Assembly: GCA_023853785.1 (NCBI GenBank)
Contig: JAJIRX010000597.1
Location: 186,001 to 250,000 of the forward strand
Direction of reading: 5' to 3'
Origin: Psilocybe azurescens
Taxonomy: Eukaryota; Basidiomycota; Agaricomycetes; Agaricales; Agrocybaceae
DNA: 64,000 nucleotides
Shown one piece after another: positions 1-10,188 of the stretch. The stretch's first letter is position 1; every line of letters begins with the position of its first letter. The translations under genes were made by a program, and so were the position numbers. The notes beneath the pieces were generated by a model. The model saw only the letters and a list, made by a program, of their open reading frames with translations, made no database searches and had not been told where the DNA came from.

Positions 1-1577
1 CATTCTGAATATTCAACACATTAGCTCAATATGAACTGTCTGCTCTATACTGAGGATAGCTTTAGAATAGACTCCAGTGTGTGTGCGTCACATTGATGTT
101 TACATGGCACCACAGAATTTTGATAATCCTGATGAGTTGACCCATCACGTTATATCATTGTTACTTACAGCAGTAATATAATACAAAAACATTGGGGTAT
201 ACTATCCCTTTCCAGGAGTTTGAAGCTTTTTCATGTATTTGACATATTCTTACACGACCACTGACTCCTCTCGTCCTCAAACTTGGCCAAAAGGTGTAGG
301 ATTGTGCCCTCTATTCGAATATCAAATTAATATTTGAAAAAGTCAACGAGAGATGAGAGCGGAGCATTTCCGGCGCACGTAAGTCACAAATTCCAGGAGA
401 TTGAAACGATTGTAACGGAAAGTCACATCAAAATATTCATATTCCGCACCTTCAGGCATCAGTGTTTTTTGAATCTTATGAAATTCATGCTGGCGCCATT
501 TTTGGCCTTTGAGGCGGAGCCTTAAACTTCGTCACGTCAGTCACTCTTCGTGAACACAAAATGCCATTTCTAACTTTGCACTCCAAGGAATATATCCTCG
601 AGTTCAGAATTTTGGATATTTAATGGTATGCTATATAGGAATGTTTGTCTAGAGTTTGGGGGTAAATGGGTCGCCCGATCTACCCAGATCTGGGACAACA
701 CCCTGTGACTTTGACCTATTACTGTAATCAAAATCGGCACTTCTCAGTTCTATCATATAGCAGCCACAAAGCTCAATTTTTTTACATATTCTTAATGGAA
801 TAGTCCATCTGTATACATGTATAAAATTTTGTGTAGATAGAGCAAGAACTGAAGGAGCAAAACGAGATTTTCAAACTCCTGGAATTTCAAACTCCTGGAA
901 AGGGATAGTATGGGAGTACTATATTTCTGGGTTGTCATTCCATCTGAAATAGTAACCCAACCATCAATGATAGGCGGAACCTGACGACGATTAGCAGAAA
1001 TATCGCCAAAATTGAATCGTGTGACAGACTGATGTCTAGCTATGAATACGGCGCTAGTAGGAGGATATTGGAAAAGCTCCCTTAGTTGTTGCAATTCTGT
1101 GACTAGAAGAAATTGTGTAAGAGACTGCCGTCGAAAGCGGATTTCATCATTCCTGTCAATGGCATATTATTATGCAAAAGTTGCTGTCACATAACAGTAT
1201 CAACTATTGCTCAGAGAATGAATATAGACTGCTACCGATAATCTCCCATTGAAAGCTCCAGGAGTCTCCTATATTCTGCCTTTTGAACGGGTCCTGACTG
1301 TTGTTAGTATGACTTGAGCAACCATCTTCTGTCAGCCCGGGTGTCCATGAAGACCTGGATCAGTCATCCATTTAAAAAAAAATGAATAGCATGAATGAAG
1401 CAACATCCCTCACAACGGGTGGTATTTTTCTTGATTTTCCTCTGCGGTGGCCCCAACTGAAAGATATGTAGTACCTGTACAATCTATTTATAGATCTTCA
1501 ACATCGCTTGGACGTATTTTCAACTTCTTTCCACGCTCGAGGCTCCTGACCGAAGGAAAGATTCTCACCACGATAAC
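1..1577. other. Intergenic region with a short inverted repeat
   Basis: I see no convincing gene here; the open frames are short and lack splice-supported continuation. A 26-bp exact inverted repeat (199-224 and 886-911) brackets about 660 bp. A TATA-like TATTTATAG lies at about 1484, some 90 bp before the next start codon, and may be its promoter. Confidence 0.5.
199..911. repeat. Inverted-repeat-bounded segment, possibly a MITE-like remnant
   Basis: The left arm at 199-224 (core CCCTTTCCAGGAGTTTGAA) is the exact reverse complement of 886-911. The core is also repeated directly just inside the right arm (around 872-886), and a diverged copy (TTCCAGGAGATTGAAA) lies near 390. The internal sequence has no coding potential. 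No target duplication is evident, so the non-autonomous transposon reading is only an inference. Confidence 0.3.
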
Positions 1578-2488
1578 ATGCTTCCCTACCGTCGTCTTCA
1601 GCAGTATGCCATCGCAATAAGCATCATCAGCGTGGTATACAACGGTCTTGAAGGGGGTGTTTCCATTGGATTCGGAGCAGAATCAAAATCGAGATCTTTG
1701 ATTTTCTTCGGCATTCAGTCCGGGGTCGAAGTCATATCAGCACTTCTTGTAGTTTGGAGATTTAGAAAGATTGCCAAGCCTGGAGAAGAAAGAGGCACCA
1801 CTCTGAACTCAAAGGACCTTCAGTGAGTCTCATGCCACGAGTTTCAATTACTATATTACTAAAACACTTGTTTAGATTTGAAAAATCAGGAACCCTTGGA
1901 ATCGGAATACTTCTTATCGCACTTGGTATTGGAACAGTCGCCAGTTCTATAGCAATTTTGGTCTTGCATAGAGAGCCAGACACATCAAATGCATCCCTCA
2001 TCATTTCTGCATCGGCACTTGTCATCATGGTTATGATCTGGTTACCAAAACGCTATCTAGCTACAGCCCTGGATAGCAGCACAATGCGCGGGGAGGCCAT
2101 ATGTTCGCTAAGCTGTATTCAGCTAACTTGCGTTCTATTTATAGGAAGTTTAATATTCCGGGTCTGGCACGGAGGGTGGTGGATCGACGGCGCAACATCA
2201 ATGATTTTGAGTGTATTATTTGGTTGGGAAGGATACAAGATGGTCGTATGGGCAGGTAGCAAAGAGTTTACAGGCGGATGCTGCCAGGACTGCCAGGCGA
2301 GGCCGGGAGTTGAACAACGAGTGAACAACGATGCCGAGCTAGGAGGCTCGACTAATGGCAATCGTGAATGTGATTGCTGTTCCGATCCCGAGAAAGGAAG
2401 TTGTGGCGGCTCTGATACCGACAAATCGGATGTCTGTCAACCAGACCCCGAGGTAATGTGCCGCGACCATTCGGGAATGTATATGTAA
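1578..2488 (+). CDS. TMEM163-like multi-pass membrane protein (cation-efflux related)
   Basis: Two exons, 1578-1822 and 1876-2488, are joined over a 53-nt intron (GTGAGT...TTTAG) in phase. The protein is about 285 residues with an N-terminal block YNGLEGGVSIGFGAES followed by hydrophobic helices, typical of the TMEM163 / cation-efflux-like family, whose members bind or move zinc and related divalent ions. Helices lie near residues 10-30, 35-55, 95-120, 130-150, 175-195 and 205-225. The C-terminal tail (last ~65 residues) is hydrophilic and rich in cysteine (CCQDCQ, CDCC), a plausible metal-binding tail. A GTAATG...CACACAG pair at 2452-2510 could replace the last residues with a further Cys-rich end, but the phase does not fit cleanly. 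The family call rests on motif recall; substrate is unknown. Confidence 0.72.
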
Positions 2489-2967
2489 ATTAAACTACGC
2501 CCACACAGATTCCATGCTGTCAGTCCGGTTCAAATATCTTGGGGGGAAATGCTGCGAACAGCCGGCTACGAACGCGGTGATTGAAAAGTCTCAAGCCACG
2601 ATCCCGTCCCAGAAGAGGATAAGCGAATCGAGGGATCTAGAGAAGAAGAAATCTGTGTCGTGCTGTTCGGACTGTGACTAAGACTGCAGGTTTTGGCGAG
2701 AGGATACAAGGTCATGGGCGTTCATATTGTTTAAATGACGTCGATACTGCGATTATCATGTCTTCAATTGTTATTTGGTTTCATCCTGGCCGAGACAATG
2801 ACTTTAGAAGTTGGAGATATGTACGTGTGGTGTCTCGGTTTGAATCGAATTGAAGGGTAGCCTGGTATTCGAACTCGTATGAGCGGGCATCAAGTTTGAT
2901 TCTTGAGTTCCTGTAATGAGATTGTGGCCATTCAATTTCTACTCACATACCTCTCCGATTTTCCCGA
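2489..2967. other. Intergenic; possible alternative 3' exon of the upstream gene
   Basis: One frame from about 2515 to 2681 reads through Cys-rich sequence (KCCEQ ... SCCSDCD then stop), resembling the tail of the membrane protein upstream. It is out of phase with the obvious splice pair at 2452/2510, so either a different donor or a missing base would be needed. Nothing else is recognisable. Confidence 0.3.
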
Positions 2968-4677
2968 ATGGTGGCGTCAAGGGTATTACTGTGGGCCATT
3001 TTATGTTGTTGCATCCAGTCCATCTACACTGCTCCCACATTAGAAGGATTTTCATCCCAAATTGGCTCTTCAGCCTCCTCAAAGGCGATAGCGTGTTTTC
3101 CTTGCCATCAGACTATACCCTACAAAATTGACGTGGACGATGTCGAAAGCCTACTCCTTGGTCCATGGTCGTCTCCTTATACAACTGTTTCTTTAAACAC
3201 CGTCTCTGATTACCCTTTCTCCTTTTCATACATAACGACCGCTTCCGCTCCAATCCCAGACTCAACGTTGACGATTACTATAACCAAGGAGGAGCCAACG
3301 ACCATTACAGTATCATTGGCACAAACTACCATAACGGAATTCCTTACCGTCACGGGTACTTCAATTACCTCTACACCAACATCGTCAATGCCATCAACAA
3401 CACCTGATATGACTTTGGGCGCAACGAAGACGGCATGGTTCTCTCCCCCGAATATGACAGATCTTAGCTCATTCCAAGTATCCAAATTTTCCGGAGGAGA
3501 GAAGAATATGAAGATTATCCCATATGCGTCTGCTGGAGACAGCGACTCGGATTTGTCGATATCCAGTCAGGAAGACGCATTTCCCGAGAGTAAGAGCTCA
3601 GTAATGCAGCTGTTGTATCCTGCAAATTCCATCGACCCTGGTCAGAAACCACAAGGCGGTGCGGAGTTCTATGCTTCACCTATCGATATCTCGGATGCCC
3701 GAAACGTGACTATGGGATATAACGTCTTCTTCGCGGAAGATTTTGACTGGGTGTTAGGCGGCAAACTTCCAGGGCTATATGGAGGTCATTCAGGATGTTC
3801 AGGAGGTAACGCTGCCCTGGATTGCTTCAGCACTCGACTTATGTGGAGGCAAGATGGAGCCGGGGAACTTTATTTGGTATGTCTAGGATTGTGCCTCAGT
3901 GCCTTACTGAAATGGCGTAGTACGCACCCAAAGATAAGCAAACAGTTGCTCTTTGCTCCGATCCGGCCTCGGTCTGTGATGCCGCGTACGGACTATCAGT
4001 TGGTCGCGGTTTGTTCAACTGGCAAGCAGGATCTTGGACAGCGGTTCAGCAAACCGTCTACCTGAATACCCCCGGAAAGCAAGACGGACAATTTACCCTC
4101 CAAGTCAATGGCGAAAGGGCAATATATCGAGACGACATATTCTATCGCGATGATATTAACGCCAAGCGGACATCAACAGGAAAACCCACGAGGACAGTGC
4201 GACCCAAAAAGACGTCTACCAAGAAGCAGGAACTACCAACAACGACTTCCACGGATGACAGAAACGATGGGGGCTCCTGGGACCAATTTTGGGCGGAATT
4301 CTGGCTATTTGGCGTCGGGGCGAAGGGAGGTTAACCAGTGATGGCAGTAGGAATGAGCAAGACGTGGAAACTTCAGTTTCCACTCCAATGCACCGCGAGC
4401 GGCAGACAGCACTTGTGCCTCGTCTAACAGCAAGCAGCACACAGCCATCGGCCACACCGACAGTGATGGTCAGGTCCTTAGAAGCTAATTCGCTGAAAGA
4501 GTCGGAGGTCAAATTCGTTGGTATCTTCTTCAGGTGAGATAAGATGCACAAGCTCTCGCACACCTTTTAACTAGCTAGCTGTCCAGTACGTTCTTTGGTG
4601 GCCACGAGCCAAAATATGCAACTCCTCAGGACCAACACGTATGGTTCAAGGACTTTTCGCTGACGTACAACGCATGA
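2968..4677 (+). CDS. Secreted PL14-type polysaccharide lyase with Ser/Thr-rich linkers
   Basis: Four exons in consistent phase: 2968-3876, 3921-4329, 4377-4533, 4587-4677 (introns 44, 47 and 53 nt), giving 521 residues. The N-terminus is a signal peptide (MVASRVLLWAILCC...). A Ser/Thr/Pro-rich stretch fills roughly residues 90-160. The recognisable lyase core begins near residue 225: GGAEFYASP, then KLPGLYGGHSGCSGG, LDCFSTRLMWR, GELYLYAPKDKQ, LNTPGKQDGQFTLQVNGE and FYRDD. After a second low-complexity insertion of about 110 residues the core ends with STFFGGHEPKYATP and VWFKDFSLTYNA. These are hallmarks of fungal polysaccharide lyase family 14-like proteins, which cleave uronic-acid polymers (alginate/glucuronan type) by beta-elimination outside the cell. 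The exact substrate cannot be read from sequence. The ~200-residue extension before the core is longer than usual. Confidence 0.85.
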
Positions 4678-5514
4678 CGCGTCGAAGGTGCACCCATCAG
4701 TGCCATTCGAGATGAATCTGTAAATAATGCAGTGATCGACCGTAAAGTATCTGTACTAGTCTTCTTCAGCTACACCTCCCCGTTCTCTATTGAGTTTGAG
4801 CATTTGAATCAAATAGTCGGATTTATAAAACTCGCAGCAGAGTTCGTGACGCGTGAAGGTGGAAGATGAAAAAAAGACTGGGGCCGTCACCCATGGAGAC
4901 TATCGGACTTATTTAATTAGTCACAGTCACCAGCTTTCACACTAAGCACGTGTTTTCTAATGCGACCGGGATATCGCGACCGGGTCGACACTCGATTCAA
5001 ACTTTCACGCAGTGAACTGACCTCGTTCAGAAGCATGTGAAGCCAATTCTGCCCTCAGACACACGCGACGATCGAGCTCAATTACTTATTTGAAGTGACT
5101 CTTTTGCACTCTTTTCTTTTCTCGAGTCCTTCCAAAGTTCATTGTCACTTTATTACTCCCTTAACGATTTTATGTCAAGATCCGAGTGCGATATAAAACA
5201 TTTTACGAGAAAACGATTTGCTGACACATTCCACCAGGGAAGATGGCGCATTCAAGATAGTCTGTCAGGCAAATTCATTTTATGAAATTCAGCACTTTGA
5301 ACTGGCCATAGAGAGATCACATAGACTGTCATGACAGATGCGATCAGTGCCATACCGAGGTCACTGCCCAACCAATCTCAAATGATGGTAAACAGTACAC
5401 GTTATATTCATTGACAAAGTTAAGCAAGGACATTTCGGTTAAGATTTCTGGAAGCCAAAGACTGCAATATACAAAAGGTATGGCTTTTTCCAATGTGCTA
5501 GCGGGCGTACACGT
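4678..5514. other. Intergenic, convergent 3' ends
   Basis: This 837-bp gap lies between the plus-strand lyase and the minus-strand repeat protein, so it holds two 3' ends and no promoter is expected. No gene, RNA or repeat is evident. Confidence 0.5.
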
Positions 5515-6412
5515 TTACTGCTTCAAGAAACTGGCGCCAGTGCTTGTGTGGAAAACAGAGGTTGCCCACTGGGCAACCCACCTGTTGTCGCCGAATTTCT
5601 AACGTCAAAAGTAAGTTTCATGTGACTTAAATGCTTCACGTTTAGACTTACCAGGTTAGCAGTGCACTTGTAGGTATCGCCATCGCAAGTGAGCTTGGTG
5701 ACCGGTACAGGGGCCAAGTCGGCTTCCTAATATAGTAAAATAATTACTATAATCAGTGTCCTGCCCTCGTGATCAACGAGCACCAACTCTTACCGCGCCA
5801 GCAAAGCCTTGGTGGAAAACATTGGAGCTCCATTGAGCAACCCACCTGCCGTCACCGAAGTCCTATTTATCAAGGAATTCAGTCAGATTATCGTTCTGAA
5901 GTGTCAATGATGAGCATGAGCGTACCAAGTTAGCAGTGCACTTGTAGGTGTCACCGTCGCAGTTGAGCTGAGTGACAGGGACAGGCGCCAGGGCCATGTT
6001 GGCCTATGAGAATATGAGCATTTCCATCGTATACCATAGTTTATAAGCTCTTACCATAGTCTCCTTGTGATCGATGCCACCGAAGAGGCCAGTGTGGAAT
6101 ACGGCGGTGCCCCACTGAGCGACCCAGCGGCCATCTCCGAAATCCTTTATAATATGGTTAGTTAAACATTGCAATCCCAAATAATGACTCCAACTCACGA
6201 GGCTGGCAGTGCACTTGTAGGAATCTCCATCACAAACCAGCTTGGTGACTGGGACGGGAGCGACAAGGTCCTGAGTGAGATGCTATCAATGATGCTGCCA
6301 CAGAAGCAATTTAACGAGGTCATCATACTGTAGACTCGGAGACTCCGAAGGGGAATGCAGCAACTGACTGCGCAGCAGCGAGAAGAGCGAGGAAGCTAGC
6401 GGTGAAGTTCAT
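5515..6412 (-). CDS. Small secreted three-repeat cysteine protein, unknown family
   Basis: Seven exons, all phase 0: 6412-6329, 6270-6199, 6144-6055, 6003-5926, 5862-5794, 5726-5652, 5598-5515, giving 183 residues. Residues 1-19 (MNFTASFLALLAAAQSVAA) form a signal peptide. The mature protein is three tandem units of about 52 residues. Each has a first half APVPVT(K/Q)L.CDGD(S/T)YKCTA(S/N)L and a second half (D/K)FGD(G/N)RWVAQW...VFH. Each half is one exon, so introns fall at identical places in every repeat. There are six cysteines, two per repeat in C-D-G-D-x-Y-K-C, which suggests one disulfide per unit. A TATA box (GGTATATAAGG, minus strand) lies at about 6480, 70 bp upstream of the ATG. 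I do not recognise the family; an extracellular or effector-like role is only an inference. Confidence 0.85.
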
Positions 6413-6477
6413 TGTAATTGAGAGTGTGTGCGTTTAACTATCCGAGTGGATGAGTGAAGCTGACTGACGATTTAGCA

Positions 6478-6490
6478 AGCCTTATATACC
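6478..6490 (-). promoter_or_regulatory. TATA box of the repeat-protein gene
   Basis: Read on the minus strand the sequence is GGTATATAAGGC, 66-78 bp upstream of the start codon at 6412. A strong TATA box at this distance is typical of highly expressed fungal genes. Confidence 0.55.
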
Positions 6491-9400
6491 ATTTCTGAGG
6501 CTCTTTGACCACTTATTATCATTACAAAAGGAGATGAGATCCCTTATGGACACAGTTGTGAGTTCGATAATGGAAGCCCGGAAAGTTCTGGGGGCCCCAA
6601 ACTGTCATGGAGTATTCAGAGGTATATTGTCACCATTTCGGAGATCGATTAGCACCGGATAATTCATTATTTCCTTCCCGACGGAAAGGAATCGCGGATC
6701 GTTAATACTTACAAAATGAATCAACCGCGGGGTCGCTACTTTGTTCTTTCTATATTCTTGTCTTGGCGTGTTGGTTGATTTGTCAAAAGAGGAAAAGACA
6801 TGTTAATCGCCAATGGACGACTCTCCGAATTTGACATGTTCTGGTCCCAGGGACTTGGAATAATCGCACACAATGACTTTGGACCACCTTATCCCATCGT
6901 GATACATATCTGATACTTCGATGAGGGTGCCCCTGCTTAAAATAGCACTAATAGTGATACCCCACTGCTAATGAATTCTTGTAATTCTTGTAATGCGGAT
7001 ATGGCGGGCAGGTGTTAAGGAACAGTCAGGGAACGTTTCCTGCGCCTAGAAGCCCTTGAAGCCAAAAGACTTTCGGACATCTTCCATTATAAATATTGAC
7101 CAGTGATATCATGATCGATGTACCGATATATACTGAACGTGGTGATTCTTCACATATTAATCCTGTCATTTACTAAATGGAGAAAAAGCCTGTGACAGGG
7201 TAAGTAACTGTCAATGAAATCAACCCGATGAACTTGTATCTCTCCTAGCCGTGCTCGGGCAACGATGATGAATTGTACAAGCCTTTTAAATTACGTAGTG
7301 TAAGTGGTAGCTCTGGCTCTAAGCTCTTAACGTTCTCATTATTCTCGACTTACCTATGCGGTTCAATCTTTATGATTATTATCGCGTATTAGTCTTTGCT
7401 CTGCATTGAATATGAATAGAGCCGTCGTATTCCCAAAGTTTATATTTACAGACGCACTAGAATCGAACGTCTGTAAGGTTGGTCAAGAGGAGGACGTAAT
7501 TTCGTTGGAGAGCGGTCATCTTTTACCACTGATACGGTGGAGTATCTTCCATGCCTCTTGTCACCGTCACCGGCTACAGTAGCAAGGGATGAATTAGGTC
7601 TGACTCCGACCCAAACTTATCGCAACTAACATATGAGCGTGCATCGGTTTTGTCGGCACGATTGCTGCACAAGGCATTAATTGACAGGAGGATTGCTTCA
7701 GGGCTGATAGTGATACAGAGCCACTTATTCTGCTTTGCCAATGACAATGGAGACTTGGAGTCATCCCCAGCTTTTGGTGATTAAGCTGCTTAATGGTGAC
7801 ACTTGCGTGAGAAATCGCACCTATATTTAATATTCAACCAAGCCTGAAACATTAGTTGACCGATTTTGATGAATTTGATTATATATGCAGATATTAGACG
7901 AAGGAAATCGAAGTTCTCTGGTTCAGTGAACACCTACAAAGCTCCCCAGGAGCCTGAATGACAATCCTACCAAGCATACGGAGATTCGCTTACGTAGATT
8001 GAGAAAGCTGAGTATATAGCATCTCGGTGTATAAAGGGATGATCTACTACGCGAAATTGGTCGGTGCTGAAATACGTGATGGACCGAGCCCTACATGTTC
8101 AATTGGCAAGTTGATCGTTTAGCACACATACAACTATGTTGAAGATACATCAGCGTAAGGGAGCCCGAAATCTACGCACCTTACATATATTATTGTACGA
8201 AATAACTCTTTCATCATGAAAAATGCCTTCTGAGGTTGGTGATGTCAGATGCACCAGCTAGTAAGGACAACTGTACATATTTTTAACAATCCAGCGAGTT
8301 ACAGAAATAGAGGCCCCCGAACAGCAATGGTTTCAACAAAGTAGCCTCATTGCGCGTCGCCATCAGTAACATTTCTGGAGCTATCGGCACGGAGCATGAG
8401 CAGTTGAGAAAATAGCTGATAGCTTCGATCCAGGCCTCAATATTTACTTCAATCGTAAGGTTATTGTGTAGAGGTAATGCGAAAAGAAGGTTCCAGTAGT
8501 AGCCAAGATCTTCTCGGCTGACAGTGAACGGACACCCGAAGACAAACAGCGTTTCGGGAGAGCAAACGTGCGATAATAATGTCCAAAAATGAGTGAATAA
8601 GTTGTTCAAAAGAAGCGAAAGGCTGTTGAAACGGGTGACTTGTTTGAAAGGGCAGTAAATTAAATTCTCCACCGCTCGCCGACATATCATTCCCACGACA
8701 GTCGTCCCTTGACGTCAGAGTTGTATTCTGATAGAGTCTGAACTTGCCTGTAATTCCCTCACTCCTTTCACCGATAAACAGCTAGCCTTGCGTTGATATA
8801 GCATTCATTTCCAATATGATGTTCATGGGATATTCTGGATGTAGACGGGCAGTTCAAAAGCGCCAGATGGCCAGACAGTACTTGGTACCAGCCTGTTGCC
8901 AGCCCGGGTAAGTTCTTCATACCCGATGGTCCCAAGTAGAAAGTCGACGAGTCTATTTACCAATAACATCTATAGTGTCAGAGGCACAGCGATCTATCCC
9001 CCACCCATTCCCGTCGACATAGGATTATGAAGAATGGTACCTGTCTTCCCTTGACCCCGTATGTTTATGGAATGGGGATTGTAGCTTCACTGGTCAGCAA
9101 ATTTTTGCAGTACCTATGTTCATCCCTTTAAGCTTTCGCAGCTACACTTCGTTGTCGATGATTATTTCCACCATTTATCGTGCCGATCATGGAAAAAATT
9201 GCGTCCCATTCAGTGTATTGGCCCTACTGCTTCTGCACTCGGGGAGATGAATACGTGCTCATTGTGGCCCTCATTTCCACTCACGTTAGAGAACGAACAG
9301 ACGTCCTGTGTTTTTTTCTCTTTCCTTGGTTAATTCTATGTCGGTGGATCACTACGCGTGTCTTGCTCCTATGCTCTCCCAACATAACAAGAGCATGATT

Positions 9401-10188
9401 AAATGCATTTTAATGCATTTATGGTTTCTAGCCCCAACATAGGCCTATGGTTTCGCCTCCGCTGCTATTCCAAGAGAGCTAACCAGCTCCTGTTAACAAA
9501 TAAATATTAAAACCGCGTGCAATAATCAGTCGCCTCAGTATATCTCGAACCTTCATGCCAGTACCAAAACATGGGTTTTCTTGTCGTACACCGTTCATGT
9601 GATGTTACTTTGATTTGAGGCTTGATGTGACCTATACTGGCTGCCCCGAGCCCGATATCTACTCCTGAAGCCTATATGTGTCTCTTCTCAACCGAGAATA
9701 AATCATGATATATGTATGTATAGGAGGATTATTGAGTCCATCGCTACTTCAGCCAAACTTCAGCGACGGTCTTTACTCAATTTTTACCCGCAAAATTTTT
9801 GTCACTACAAATAATAAAGTTACTTAAATATATAGCTCCTCAATGCTTAGAACAATGCAAGACACAAAAGTGAAGCTTCAACTTGGTCGTCCATGCACTA
9901 GTTGAACACTAACCCCTGAATGGATCATCGACCGGGAAGATTGCCGGTCGGTTGAACTGAGCCGGGTGCATAATTAATTGGTTCCAACAAGGGTTCCAAC
10001 ACCAATGACTGTACACACGCACGTTCCAGTTCTACAAGCTCTTCTTCTTACCACCTCTTGTGTCTGCACCTTTGGATGGAGTAGGACGCTCCATATTCTC
10101 GTTTAAAACCCCGTAGAAATCACTTTGCTATCATCGACACGGTTTCGTTGGCCGAGTTCAAAAGCAGAATTCTCTCGATGGTGGTTAC
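6491..10188. other. Long gene-poor intergenic region
   Basis: This is about 3.7 kb of AT-rich sequence with no gene I can support. The only longish frame is on the minus strand at 8696-8283 (about 137 codons). It includes a stretch reading FTVSREDLGYYW and later EMLLMATRNEA that looks protein-like and could be a decayed exon, but it has no supported start, introns or partner exons. Small repeats such as tandem ATTCTTGTA near 6975 are trivial. Confidence 0.4.
8283..8696 (-). pseudogene. Possible coding remnant, unknown
   Basis: A minus-strand open frame of about 137 codons starts MGMICRRAVENL and ends GLYFCNSLDC. The middle portion (LGYYW, LPLHNNLTIEVNIEAW) has the composition of a real protein. 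No flanking exons, splice sites or promoter are visible, so I read it at best as a fragment of a longer lost gene. I do not recognise the family. Confidence 0.2.
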
